From Caenimonas sedimenti (GTDB taxonomy: Bacteria > Pseudomonadota > Gammaproteobacteria > Burkholderiales > Burkholderiaceae_C): 64,000 nucleotides of DNA. The translations under genes and the position numbers were made by a program. The stretch covers positions 1-64,000 of the forward strand of contig NZ_VOBQ01000012.1 of assembly GCF_007833165.1 (NCBI RefSeq), given 5' to 3'. This document shows, piece by piece, positions 25,183 through 33,688 of this stretch (its first letter is position 1; the number at the start of each line of letters is the position of its first letter). The notes beneath the pieces are model-generated. The model saw nothing but the letters and a program-made list of their open reading frames with translations, made no database searches and was not told the DNA's origin.

Positions 25183-25722
25183 TTACCGGCTGAAGAAGTA
25201 GTAGTCGGCCGTGTAGGCGACACGCGCCTGGCGGCCCAGCGTCGCGGATCCGCAGCCGTCGCGCGGCGCGATGCCGCCGACCGTGTTCACGCGCTGGATG
25301 CTGGTGACCTTGCTGAACTCGCCCGCAGGGCCGACCGGGCGGGCGCCCAGCAGCAACCAGGGGATGGCGTCCGCGGCCGGCGCGTCGGCGCGTTCCCGCA
25401 CCGCCGCCACCACCTTGCTGCCGTCCAGCGCTTCCCAGTGCGGGCCGCCGTAGTGCTTGCCGATGCGCACGCCGCGGCGGTCGAACAGCTCCGCCTCGGG
25501 CGCCACGAACGCCCACTCGGCCTGGCCGGCGGCGCCGGCCTTGGCGCGGCATTCGTAGATCTGCACGCCCTTGGCCGGGACGACGTGGCTGATGGTCTCG
25601 CCCGCGGGTTGCAGCTTGGCGGGCACCGTGGCGAGCGGCGCCTCGAGTGCCGTGGTGGCACAGCCGGCGGCGACCAGCGCGGCGAACGCGGCGCTCCAGT
25701 GGAAGAAGTGCGCGCGCTTCAT
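25183..25722 (-). CDS. DUF3455 domain lipoprotein
   Basis: A 179-residue protein with a lipoprotein-type signal, 'AAFAALVAAGC' and Cys21. The body fits DUF3455: 'YECRAKAGAAGQAEWAFVAPE' near 56-76, 'LFDRRGVRIGKHYGGPHWE' and the C-terminal 'ARVAYTADYYFFSR', with 'IPWLLLGA' between. The family is periplasmic and of unknown function. It is coupled to the upstream methyltransferase (ATGA overlap) and followed by the broken hydrolase. Confidence 0.82.
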   Translation of the reverse strand: MKRAHFFHWSAAFAALVAAGCATTALEAPLATVPAKLQPAGETISHVVPAKGVQIYECRAKAGAAGQAEWAFVAPEAELFDRRGVRIGKHYGGPHWEALDGSKVVAAVRERADAPAADAIPWLLLGARPVGPAGEFSKVTSIQRVNTVGGIAPRDGCGSATLGRQARVAYTADYYFFSR

Positions 25723-26564
25723 TTCAGGGTCACCACGACTTCGAGGTACTCGGCCGGCACGACCAGCGAGGCCGGGCCGCCGCGGTTGGCGGCTTCCAGC
25801 AGCGTCACCAGGTCTTCATGCAGCTTGGTCTGCGCCGCGGGCTGCAGCGCGGCGAAGGCCTTGTGCGTCGGGCCGTAGAAGGTGCGGAAGACGGCGATCC
25901 AGTGCTCGGCCGACTGGTAGCGCATCATGAAGTTGCGGCGCGTGCACTGCACGTCGCCATGGGCGGCGAACAGTTCGCCGATGCGCGCCTCGTCGCCCCA
26001 TTGCATGGGCGAACGCAGGCCGGCCGGCGGCGGCACATGCTTGCCGATGGTCTTGAACAGGTCGCCCAGGAAGCCCGAGGGCGTCCAGCTGGCCAGGCCG
26101 ATGCGGCCGCCGGAGCGCACCACGCGCACCAGTTCGGCGGCGCTGCGCTCGGCCTGCGGCGCGAACATCACGCCGAAGGTGGAGAGCGCGGCGTCGAACA
26201 CGTCGTTGCCGAAGGGCAGCGCCTCGGCGTCGGCCGGCAGGAAGGTGACGTCCAGACCTTCGGCGCGAGCGCGGGCTTCGCCCTTTTCGAGCAGCGCGGG
26301 CACGTAGTCGGTGGACGTGACGCGGGCGAAGCGGCGCGCCGCCGCGAGCGTGGCGTTGCCGTTGCCGGCGGCGACGTCGAGCACCAGCTCGCCGGCGCGG
26401 ATGTCCGCGGCTTCGGCGAGGTTCTCGCCGACGATCTGCAGCGTGGTGCCGACGACGGCGAAGTCGCCGCTGGCCCAGGTGGCCTGCTGCTTCTGCTTGA
26501 TGGCGGCGAAATCGGGGTTGGCGGTCGCCGTGGTGTTTGCCGTGGGGGTGGCGGTCTGGGACAT
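25719..26564 (-). CDS. class I SAM-dependent methyltransferase
   Basis: A 281-residue methyltransferase. Motif I 'VLDVAAGNGNATLAAARR' at about 61-78 binds S-adenosylmethionine; 'DVTFLPADAEALPFGNDVFD' is motif II/III and 'VRVVRSGGRIGLASW' motif IV/V. It belongs to the UbiE/Methyltransf_11 group; the acceptor is unknown. Overlaps the DUF3455 gene by ATGA. The Ala/Thr-rich first 16 residues are poorly conserved in such proteins. Confidence 0.85.
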   Translation of the reverse strand: MSQTATPTANTTATANPDFAAIKQKQQATWASGDFAVVGTTLQIVGENLAEAADIRAGELVLDVAAGNGNATLAAARRFARVTSTDYVPALLEKGEARARAEGLDVTFLPADAEALPFGNDVFDAALSTFGVMFAPQAERSAAELVRVVRSGGRIGLASWTPSGFLGDLFKTIGKHVPPPAGLRSPMQWGDEARIGELFAAHGDVQCTRRNFMMRYQSAEHWIAVFRTFYGPTHKAFAALQPAAQTKLHEDLVTLLEAANRGGPASLVVPAEYLEVVVTLK

Positions 26565-26717
26565 GAAAGCCTCCGTTGGTTAAGGTGACCGCGATTGTTG
26601 AAAGGAAGCGACGTTGCGGCCTTCTCTGCGCGTCGCCCGCTCTTGACCGAAAGTCCAGGCGGGGCGCGGTCTGTGCATTCCTTGGCGGGTGCATGACCAA
26701 TTTCACCCTCGGGGCGG

Positions 26718-26752
26718 TTGTGACAAAAGTCCGATCTCGCTACGCTCGCGCC
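26718..26752 (+). promoter_or_regulatory. candidate promoter of the response-regulator/kinase pair (leaderless)
   Basis: TTGTGA at 26718-26723, a 17-base spacer, then TACGCT at 26741-26746, six bases before the ATG at 26753. No ribosome-binding site lies in between, so transcription may start at or next to the start codon. Confidence 0.4.
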
Positions 26753-27388
26753 ATGGCGATCGAACCTGGAATGCAAGCTGCCGAAAGCGGCGTCACTTTC
26801 ATCATTGCGGATGACCACAACCTGGTCCGCGACGGGCTGAAGCTGATGGTCTCGGGCATGCTGCCCCACGTGCGCTTCCTGGAGGCGGACGATGCGGATT
26901 CGCTGGAGCGTGCGGCCAACGCGCCGCAGGTGAAGCTGGCCCTGGTGGACCTCAACATGCCCGGGATGGACCGTGGCGCGCGCCTGGCGCAGTTGGCCCG
27001 CACCCATCCGCGGTTGCCGCTGGTGTGCATCTCGGCCCTGACCTCCCCCGATGTGGTGCGGCGCACGCTCGAGATCCCCACCGTGCACGCCTTCGTGCCC
27101 AAGAGCGCGACGGCCGACCACATGCGCGTGGCGATCGACGCCGCGCTGCAGGGCATCAAGCTGATGTTCGTGCAGCCGGCCGAGGCGCAGGCCGCGGCCG
27201 AGATCGGGCTGTCGCCGCGGCTGGAGGAAGTGCGCGCGCTGCTGAAGCAGGGCATGACCAACAAGCGCATCGCGCAGAAGCTGAACATCAGCGAGGGCAC
27301 GGTCAAGAACTACATGACCGAGATCTTCCGCGCGCTGAACGTTTCGAACCGCACGCAGGCCGCTCAATACGACCCCGATATCACGTGA
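26753..27388 (+). CDS. NarL/FixJ-type response regulator
   Basis: A 211-residue two-domain regulator. The REC domain spans about 14-130 with acceptor Asp66 ('LALVDLNMPGMD') and acidic pair Asp20/Asp21. The LuxR-type helix-turn-helix is at about 145-200 ('MTNKRIAQKLNISEGTVKNY'). ATG at 26753 is chosen as the most likely start; ATG at 26771 is possible. Its stop overlaps the GTG of the hybrid kinase, which is very likely its partner. Targets unknown. Confidence 0.88.
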   Translation: MAIEPGMQAAESGVTFIIADDHNLVRDGLKLMVSGMLPHVRFLEADDADSLERAANAPQVKLALVDLNMPGMDRGARLAQLARTHPRLPLVCISALTSPDVVRRTLEIPTVHAFVPKSATADHMRVAIDAALQGIKLMFVQPAEAQAAAEIGLSPRLEEVRALLKQGMTNKRIAQKLNISEGTVKNYMTEIFRALNVSNRTQAAQYDPDIT

Positions 27389-29136
27389 GCAGTGTCCTCG
27401 ACCACCGGCCCGACCCGGAGGACGGCACCCACACGCCGGCCAACTACCTGATCTTCCGCGCCACCGACCTGCTCGGGGCGCTGCTGTACATGACGGTGCT
27501 GCCGTGGTGGCAGCCCTTCACCTGGTTCTGCATCTGCGCCTTCACCGGCACGCTGCGTTACTGGCACGCCACGCGCCCGTGGTTCGCGGCGCTGCCCCAG
27601 GCGCAGCGGCGCGGCGCTTACCGCTTCTACACCTGGGTGCACACGGGCGCCATCGGCGGCGCCGCGTATTTCTGCTTCGTGTCCGGCAACATGCTGATGC
27701 TCACGCTGCTGGGCGTCCACCTGTTCGGCGCGGCGACGGTGGCCGCTTTGCGGCTCTCCGCCGACTTCCTGCGCAACGCCGTGGCGGTGACGCTGATCAT
27801 CGCGCCCACGGCACTGCGCTGCATCGCCGAGGGCGTGATGCAGCACAACACGCTGCTGTTCCTGATGGGCATCGGCGGGTTCTTCATGATCGCCACGGTC
27901 GTCATGGCCTCCCGCTTCCACGAGCGCACGCTCGACCAGCAGTTCGAGCAGCGCCGCCGCGCGGAACGCGCCGCCGATGCGATGGCCGGCGTGGGTCTCA
28001 CGAAGTCGCGCTTCTTCGCCGCGGTCAGCCACGACCTGCGCCAGCCCGTCCACGCCATCGGCCTGTACCTCGACCCGCTGGTGCGCATGAGCGCCGCCAG
28101 CGGCGACAAGGACGCGCAACGCGCGGTCGAAGGCATCCGCCTGAGCTGGAAGGCGCTGGACGGCCTGCTCTCGCAGGTGCTCGACCTCACGCGGATGGAC
28201 GCCGGCGTGCTGCAGCCACGCATGGAGTCGGTCGACCTGGGCCAGGTGGTGCGCAGCCTGATCCTGCAGCACAGTGCGGTGGCCGAACGCGCCGGGGTGC
28301 GCCTGATCGCGCTGGCCGAGGACGAGCGCTATGCGTTGGCCGACGAACTGATGCTGAAGCGCGTGGTGTCGAACCTGATCGACAACGCCATCAAGTTCTC
28401 GCCGCGCGGCGGCTCGGTGGTGGTCGCGGTGCGGCGCGCGGAAAGCGGCTGGCGACTGCAGGTGCGCGATGCGGGCAAGGGCATCCCGCTCGATGCCCAG
28501 GGGAAGATCTTCGAAGAGTTCGTGCAGATCGACAACGACGCGCGCAACCGCCAGCAGGGCTACGGCCTCGGCCTCGCGATCTCGCGCCGCTTCACCAACC
28601 TGATGGAGGGCAGCCTGCTGGTGCGCTCCGAGCCGGGCCGGGGCTGCTGCATGACCGTGCTGCTGCAGCAGGCCACCGTGGCGCCGAACGCGCGCGACCT
28701 GGCATCGTCCGCGCTCGACACGATGCCCGCGCCGGAGTCCATTTCCGGCGCGATGCCGCTGGAAATGCCGGACACCGGCACCGGCCTGCCGCCGCGCGAC
28801 ATCCTGATCGTCGAGGACGACCTGCTGGTCGCCAGTGCCATGCGGCAGTTGCTCCAGTCCTGGGGCCAGCGCGTGACGCACGTGGAGAATGCCGCCGACG
28901 CGATGTCGAATTCCGCGAAGACCGACGTCGCGATCTGCGACGTGCGGTTGCCGCGCGGCGAGTCGGGCCTGGATGTCGCGCTGCAACTGCGCCTGCGCGG
29001 CAAGCAGGTCCTGCTGATCACGGGCGAGACCGACTCGGGCTTGCGCCGCGCCGCAACCGAACATGGCCTGCCGTTGCTGGTGAAACCCGTCTCGAGCGCC
29101 CGTTTGCTGGGCGCGCTGCGTGAACTAGTGCACTGA
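27385..29136 (+). CDS. membrane hybrid histidine kinase with C-terminal receiver
   Basis: A 583-residue sensor kinase. About six hydrophobic segments fill residues 22-175 with no large periplasmic loop, so the signal is probably sensed in the membrane. HisKA has His216 in 'AAVSHDLRQPVHAIG', a variant of the usual H-E-[LI]-R-T-P. HATPase_c has 'NLIDNAIKFSP' (N box) and 'QGYGLGLAIS' (G2). The receiver at about 472-583 has acceptor Asp519 ('AICDVRLPRG'). 'SHDLRQPVHA' is typical of the RpfC/FixL-related kinases that control LuxR-type regulators. The GTG start overlaps the regulator stop (GTGA). Confidence 0.9.
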   Translation: MSSVLDHRPDPEDGTHTPANYLIFRATDLLGALLYMTVLPWWQPFTWFCICAFTGTLRYWHATRPWFAALPQAQRRGAYRFYTWVHTGAIGGAAYFCFVSGNMLMLTLLGVHLFGAATVAALRLSADFLRNAVAVTLIIAPTALRCIAEGVMQHNTLLFLMGIGGFFMIATVVMASRFHERTLDQQFEQRRRAERAADAMAGVGLTKSRFFAAVSHDLRQPVHAIGLYLDPLVRMSAASGDKDAQRAVEGIRLSWKALDGLLSQVLDLTRMDAGVLQPRMESVDLGQVVRSLILQHSAVAERAGVRLIALAEDERYALADELMLKRVVSNLIDNAIKFSPRGGSVVVAVRRAESGWRLQVRDAGKGIPLDAQGKIFEEFVQIDNDARNRQQGYGLGLAISRRFTNLMEGSLLVRSEPGRGCCMTVLLQQATVAPNARDLASSALDTMPAPESISGAMPLEMPDTGTGLPPRDILIVEDDLLVASAMRQLLQSWGQRVTHVENAADAMSNSAKTDVAICDVRLPRGESGLDVALQLRLRGKQVLLITGETDSGLRRAATEHGLPLLVKPVSSARLLGALRELVH

Positions 29137-29166
29137 TGTGACTTTGGTCATGGTCCGTCCGGGCCT

Positions 29167-30063
29167 ATGGCATCTGTGGCCCAGCCAGTGGGTGCGGCAC
29201 AGTCGCCACCCACCATGAACCACGACACCCTCTCCGACCTCCTGCGCACCGTGCGGCTCCAAAGCGCGGCCTTCGAAGTGATCGCGGACCCCGCGCACGC
29301 TTGCGACACTCCGTGCGGCGGCCCGCTGCTCATGGCGATGGTGCTGCGCGGCGAAGCGCTGGCCACCGTGGAGGGTGAGGCAGACGTGCTGCTGCGCACC
29401 GGCGACCTGGTGCTGGCGCCGCGAGGGGGCGTGCGCATCACGCCGCAGCCGGGGGGGACGCTGGTGCGTGGCTGCCTGCAGCACGACGCGCAGGCGGCCC
29501 GCCTGCTGATCGAATCGTGGCCACGTCTGCTCCACCTGCCGGCGGCGCGCTGCAGCCCGTGGATGGCGCGTTTGGCCGGCGAGGCCGCGCGCGGCTGCGG
29601 CAGCCAGCCGGCGGGCAGCGACGTGGTGCTCGTCCGGTTGGCCGAAGCACTGCTGGCGGAGACGGTGCGGCTCTATTTCGAGGAACTGCCGGACGGTGCC
29701 AAGGGCTGGCTGGCCGGCCTGCGCGACCGCTATGTGTCACGAGCACTGGCGGCGATGCACGACAGCCCGGCGCACCCGTGGACCGTGGAGGAACTGGGCC
29801 ATCGCGTCGGCCTCTCGCGTTCCGCGCTGCACGACCGCTTCAACCAGGCGCTGGGCCAGCCGCCCAACCAGTACCTGGCGCGCTGGCGCATCCAGCTCGG
29901 CTCGCGCATGTTGCTGGAGACGCGGCGCCCCGTGGCTTCCATTGCGGAAGACGTCGGCTACGAGTCGGAAGCCGCGTTCTCCCGCGCCTTCAAGCGGATG
30001 ATCGGGCAGCCGCCGGCTTCGTGGCGGCGCGACCAGGTCGCGCGGGAGATGGTCGCCAGCTAA
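29167..30063 (+). CDS. AraC-family regulator with cupin N-domain
   Basis: A 298-residue regulator. The N-terminal about 1-150 is an AraC_binding_2/cupin-like effector domain ('LRTGDLVLAPRGGVRITPQP'). The C-terminal AraC helix-turn-helix pair is at about 190-295: 'VEELGHRVGLSRSALHDRFN' is the first and 'VASIAEDVGYESEAAFSRAF' the second, ending in the usual 'IGQPPASWRR'. The start at 29167 is the longest; ATG at 29215 ('MNHDTLSDLL') matches the usual family start better. It converges on, and overlaps by a few bases, the IclR gene. Confidence 0.87.
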   Translation: MASVAQPVGAAQSPPTMNHDTLSDLLRTVRLQSAAFEVIADPAHACDTPCGGPLLMAMVLRGEALATVEGEADVLLRTGDLVLAPRGGVRITPQPGGTLVRGCLQHDAQAARLLIESWPRLLHLPAARCSPWMARLAGEAARGCGSQPAGSDVVLVRLAEALLAETVRLYFEELPDGAKGWLAGLRDRYVSRALAAMHDSPAHPWTVEELGHRVGLSRSALHDRFNQALGQPPNQYLARWRIQLGSRMLLETRRPVASIAEDVGYESEAAFSRAFKRMIGQPPASWRRDQVAREMVAS

Positions 30064-30857
30064 GCCTGCGCAGCCTGGAACCGCAGCCCCTGTTCGATGC
30101 GGCGCGCCGCCTGCGCGACGCGCGGGCCCAGCTCCTCGTACATCCGCTCCCGCGTCAGCACGTTGGTCGGGCCGCCGACATTGATCGCATAGGGCTCGGC
30201 GCCATGGCCCGGGTCGATCGACGCACCGACGGCATTGATGTCCGACTCCCACTCCGCCTCGGAGGTGACGAAGCCCGTGTCCCGCCACTGCTGCGCCGCC
30301 CGGTCCAGCGCCGCGGCCCGCGGACCCCAGTCGGCGCCCAGCTTGTCCTGCAATTGCCGGTCGAGTTCCGCGCGCCGGTGCGCGGGCAGCGCGCAAAGGA
30401 AGGCGCGGCCCATCGACGTGCTCTCGATCGGGATGCGCGCCCCGACGTCCAGCGAGAGCGTCAGGCGCGCCTGCCCGCGCGCATGCGCGATGTAGACCAT
30501 CGACAACTGGTGCCGCACGCCCAGTGACACCGCGGCCTGGGACAACTGCGCCAGTTCCTCGAGTTCCGGCCGCGCGATGGCGGCGATCTCCGCGTTGACC
30601 AGCACGCGGAAACCCAGCGTGAGGCCTCCGTTGCCCAACCCGTAGCTCCCCTTGGCGCCGTCCTGCCGCAGGTAGCCGAGCGAGACCAGCGTGAACGCGA
30701 TGCGCGACACCGTCGCCTTGGGCAAGCCGGTACGGCGCGTGATCTCCTGGTGCGTCAGCCAGCGCTCGCCGTAGCGGAATGCTTGCAGCACGTCCAGCCC
30801 ACGCGCCAGCGCGGCCACGTAGCGCCTGTCTTCGGTGAATCCGCCGCTTGCTGGCAT
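30060..30857 (-). CDS. IclR-family regulator
   Basis: A 265-residue regulator. The winged helix-turn-helix is at about 10-70 ('LTHQEITRRTGLPKATVSRI') and the IclR ligand-binding domain at about 80-260 ('SMGRAFLCALP', 'INAVGASI'). Members respond to small carboxylates or aromatics. ATG at 30857 has AGGAGG seven bases upstream; the longer in-frame form to 30992 lacks one. It is divergent from a Bug-type receptor, and two matching operators lie between them, so it probably controls both genes. Confidence 0.9.
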   Translation of the reverse strand: MPASGGFTEDRRYVAALARGLDVLQAFRYGERWLTHQEITRRTGLPKATVSRIAFTLVSLGYLRQDGAKGSYGLGNGGLTLGFRVLVNAEIAAIARPELEELAQLSQAAVSLGVRHQLSMVYIAHARGQARLTLSLDVGARIPIESTSMGRAFLCALPAHRRAELDRQLQDKLGADWGPRAAALDRAAQQWRDTGFVTSEAEWESDINAVGASIDPGHGAEPYAINVGGPTNVLTRERMYEELGPRVAQAARRIEQGLRFQAAQA

Positions 30858-30868
30858 TCCGCCTCCTG

Positions 30869-30885
30869 GTTCCGATATGCGGAAC
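30869..30885. promoter_or_regulatory. IclR operator, site 1
   Basis: GTTCCG-ATATG-CGGAAC is a perfect 6-5-6 inverted repeat 11 bases upstream of the iclR start. Its position over the iclR leader suits autorepression. It matches the general IclR-type operator pattern. Confidence 0.65.
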
Positions 30886-30950
30886 TGTAGTCGCACAGGC
30901 GACCGGCGACGTTGGCATAAACCCGGAGCTCTGTCGAAGCAACCGGGCCC

Positions 30951-30987
30951 TATAGTCGATTGTCCCGTTTGTTCCGATACGCGAAAC
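30951..30987 (+). promoter_or_regulatory. promoter -10 and IclR operator site 2 of the Bug receptor gene
   Basis: TATAGT at 30951-30956 is a likely -10 element. GTTCCG-ATACG-CGAAAC at 30971-30987 repeats site 1 with one changed base pair and starts exactly 102 bases after it, about ten helical turns, so one bound multimer could bridge both sites. It lies just after the predicted transcription start. Confidence 0.55.
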
Positions 30988-31009
30988 CTCATCGTTCAGG
31001 AGATCCCAC

Positions 31010-31972
31010 ATGCAACGCCGCCAACTCATCCAAGCCGCCGCCGCCAGCGTCGTGGCTTCGCCCTTCGCCGTCTCGGCTCAGACCTTCCCGGCGCGGCCCA
31101 TCAAGCTGATGATCGGGTTCAGCCCCGGTGGGCCGACCGACATCACGATGCGCCAGCTGGCGGAGAACGCGTCGAAGATCCTCGGCCAGCCGGTCATCAT
31201 CGAGAACCGGGCCGGCGCTGGCGGCACCCTGGCCGCCGTGGCCCTGCAGAACGCCCAGCCCGATGGCTACACGCTCGCGCAGCTGCCGCTGGGCATCTTC
31301 CGGCTGCCGTACACCACCAAGATCAACTGGCACCCCGTCAACGACATCGCCTATGTGCTCAACGTCACGGGCTACGCGTTCGGCATGGTGGTGCCGGCCG
31401 ATTCGCCGCTGAAGACGTGGACGCACTTCGTCGGCTGGGCCAAGGCCAACCCGGGCAAGCTGTCCTATGCCTCGACCGGCACGCTGAGCAGCCCGCACCT
31501 CACCACCGAGCTGATCGCGCAGCACGCCGGCATCCAGCTGCAGCACGTGCCCTACAAGGGCAGCGCGGAGCTCAACCAGGCACTGCTGGGCGGCCACGTG
31601 ATGGCGGGTTCCGACTCGACCGGCTGGACGCCGCTGGTGCAGGCCGGCAAGCTGCGCATCCTCAACACCTGGGGCGACAAGCGCCTGCCGACTTTCCCGG
31701 ACGTGCCCACGCTGAAGGAGCTCGGCATCCCGGTGGTGCAGAACTCGCCCTTCGGCTTCGGCGCACCCAAGGGCACCCCGCCCGCCATCGTCAAGCGCCT
31801 GCACGACGGCTTCAAGAAGGCGATGGAGGAGCCGAGCTACGTGCAGGCGCTCGCCAAGTACGACATGCTGCCCAACTACATGAGCTCGGACGGCTACCGC
31901 AAGTTCGCCGAGGAAACCTTCAAGCGCGAGAAGGCGCTGATCGACCGGCTGGGGCTGGCGAAGCCGGCTTGA
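31010..31972 (+). CDS. Bug-family tripartite tricarboxylate transporter receptor
   Basis: A 320-residue periplasmic receptor of the TctC/Bug family, hugely expanded in Burkholderiales. Residues 1-23 are the signal peptide ('MQRRQLIQAAAASVVASPFA'). 'PIKLMIGFSPGGPTDITMR' is the first Bug motif, with the substrate-carboxylate loop, and 'VIIENRAGAGGTLAA' follows; 'HVPYKGSAELNQALLGG' is the third. No TctA or TctB gene is adjacent, as is usual for Bug proteins. Ligand unknown, but the divergent IclR regulator suggests an organic acid. Confidence 0.92.
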   Translation: MQRRQLIQAAAASVVASPFAVSAQTFPARPIKLMIGFSPGGPTDITMRQLAENASKILGQPVIIENRAGAGGTLAAVALQNAQPDGYTLAQLPLGIFRLPYTTKINWHPVNDIAYVLNVTGYAFGMVVPADSPLKTWTHFVGWAKANPGKLSYASTGTLSSPHLTTELIAQHAGIQLQHVPYKGSAELNQALLGGHVMAGSDSTGWTPLVQAGKLRILNTWGDKRLPTFPDVPTLKELGIPVVQNSPFGFGAPKGTPPAIVKRLHDGFKKAMEEPSYVQALAKYDMLPNYMSSDGYRKFAEETFKREKALIDRLGLAKPA

Positions 31973-31984
31973 GGACGCCGGACC

Positions 31985-32812
31985 TCAGTCCACGAAAAAG
32001 TCGGGGATGAACTTCTTCGTCCCCGGCTTCACCGAATACTTCTCCAGGTCGGTCACGCCATGCTGCGCCAGCAGCGTGTCGTCGATGAAGAAGTTGCCGG
32101 TGGTGGTGCTCGGGCTGGTGAGGATGAAGTACGCGGCGTCGGACAGGATCTCCGGCTTGCGGCACATGTTGATGTCCACGCCCGGGATCATCTGCAGCGC
32201 TGCCGTGTGGATCGCCGTGCGCGGCCACAGGCTGTTGACCGCAATGCCGAACTTCCTGAACTCGCCCGCGTGGCCCAGCGTGCACATGCTCATGCCGTAC
32301 TTGGCCATGGAGTACGCCGTGTGCGAAGAAAACCAGTGCTCCTTCATCGACAGCGGCGGCGACATGGTCAGCACGTGCGGATTCCGGCCGGCGGCGGCGG
32401 ACTTCTTCAGTTCCGGCAGGCAGGCGTAGGTGCACAGGTAGGTGCCGCGCGCGTTCACGCCGTTCATCAGGTCGAACCGCTTCATCGGCGTGTTCTCGGT
32501 GTCGGTGAGGCTGATGGCGCTGGCGTTGTTGACCAGGATGTCGATGCCGCCGAACGCCTCGACGGCCTGGCGCACGGCGTCGAGCACGTTGGCCTCTTCG
32601 CGGATGTCGACCTGGAGCGGCAAGGCCTTGCCGCCGGCGGCTTCGATCTCCTTGGCGGCGCTATAGATCGTGCCGGGCAGCTTCGGGTTGGTTTCCGTCG
32701 TCTTGGCGGCGATGACGATGTTGGCGCCATCGGCAGCCGCGCGCTTGGCGATGGCCAGGCCGATGCCGCGGGAGGCGCCGGTGATGAAGAGGGTTTTGCC
32801 TTTGAGGGACAT
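31985..32812 (-). CDS. short-chain dehydrogenase/reductase (HSDL2-like)
   Basis: A 275-residue SDR. NAD(P) loop 'TGASRGIGLAIAKRA' at about 10-24; catalytic 'YSMAKYGMS' holds the Y-x-x-x-K pair. The insertion after strand 2 ('AAKTTETNPKLPGTIYSAAK') is the hallmark of HSDL2-type SDRs, often linked to lipid or acyl-CoA metabolism. ATG at 32812 has GGAGCA upstream; the longer frame runs into a repeat. It ends the minus-strand metabolic run downstream of the enoyl-CoA hydratase. Confidence 0.88.
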   Translation of the reverse strand: MSLKGKTLFITGASRGIGLAIAKRAAADGANIVIAAKTTETNPKLPGTIYSAAKEIEAAGGKALPLQVDIREEANVLDAVRQAVEAFGGIDILVNNASAISLTDTENTPMKRFDLMNGVNARGTYLCTYACLPELKKSAAAGRNPHVLTMSPPLSMKEHWFSSHTAYSMAKYGMSMCTLGHAGEFRKFGIAVNSLWPRTAIHTAALQMIPGVDINMCRKPEILSDAAYFILTSPSTTTGNFFIDDTLLAQHGVTDLEKYSVKPGTKKFIPDFFVD

Positions 32813-32829
32813 GGTTGCTCCTGAACTGC

Positions 32830-32916
32830 CGTCATTCCTGCGCAGGCAGGAATCCAGGCGTTGACGAGGCACCCTGCATCGGATGCCCCTGGATCCCTGC
32901 CTCCGCAGGGATGACG
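32830..32916. repeat. intergenic inverted-pair repeat, family B
   Basis: An 87-base element with a left arm starting CGTCATTCCTGCGCAGGCAG and a right arm whose complement starts CGTCATCCCTGCGGAGGCAG, both running into GATCCAG or AATCCAG. It separates the SDR gene from the enoyl-CoA hydratase gene, which otherwise form one operon. Confidence 0.85.
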
Positions 32917-32920
32917 ATCC

Positions 32921-33688
32921 TCACACCTTCGAGAAATCCGGCTTCCGCTTCTCCATGAACGCCGTGAACGCCTCCTTCGCGGCGGGCTCGCCGAGCATGC
33001 GGCGGAAGCTCGCACCCTCGTCGGCCATCTGCTGCGCCACCTCCTGCTGCTGGCCCTTCTTCATCAGGCGCTTGGTTTCCACCAGGGCCGAGATCGGCTT
33101 GGCGGCCAGCTTGCGCGCCTGCGCCTGCGCATAGTTGTTGGCTTCGGTCGGCGGCAGCACACGATTGACGAGGCCGACCTCGAGCGCGGCTTCGGCCATG
33201 AAGGGCTCGCCCAGCAGCAGCGCTTCGGCCGCGCGGTGATAGCCCAGCATCCTGGGCAGCAGGAAGCTCGACGCGGCTTCCGGGCACAGGCCCAGGTTCA
33301 CGAACGGCATGGAGAAGGCCGCGTTGTCGCCGGCATAGACCAGGTCGCAATGCAGCAGCATGGTCGTGCCGACGCCCACCGCCGGACCGCACACCGCTGC
33401 CAGCAACGGTTTGGGGAAAGTGGCGATGCCGTGCAGGAATCGGAACACCGGTGAGTTTTCGCCCGAAGGCGGCTTGTTCAGGAAGTCGCCGATGTCATTG
33501 CCGGCCGAGAACACCGTCTCGTGGCCCTGCAGCACGACCACGCGCACGGCGGCATCTTCCTGCGCGGCGGCCAGGCTGTCGGCCATGGCGCCGTACATCG
33601 CAGAGGTGATGGAGTTCTTGCGCTCCAGCCGGTTCAGCGTGATGGTCATCACGCCGGCTTCGATGTGGGTCAGGATGTCAGTGGTCAT
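32921..33688 (-). CDS. enoyl-CoA hydratase/isomerase (ECI-like)
   Basis: A 255-residue crotonase-fold enzyme. 'VFSAGNDIGDFLN' forms the first oxyanion-hole strand; 'CGPAVGVGTTMLLHCDLVYA' the second. 'LCPEAASSFLLPRMLG' resembles delta3,delta2-enoyl-CoA isomerases (ECI2) more than hydratases, with one acidic residue near the active site. So it may move double bonds of unsaturated acyl-CoAs rather than hydrate them. ATG overlaps the upstream isomerase stop (ATGA). Confidence 0.87.
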   Translation of the reverse strand: MTTDILTHIEAGVMTITLNRLERKNSITSAMYGAMADSLAAAQEDAAVRVVVLQGHETVFSAGNDIGDFLNKPPSGENSPVFRFLHGIATFPKPLLAAVCGPAVGVGTTMLLHCDLVYAGDNAAFSMPFVNLGLCPEAASSFLLPRMLGYHRAAEALLLGEPFMAEAALEVGLVNRVLPPTEANNYAQAQARKLAAKPISALVETKRLMKKGQQQEVAQQMADEGASFRRMLGEPAAKEAFTAFMEKRKPDFSKV

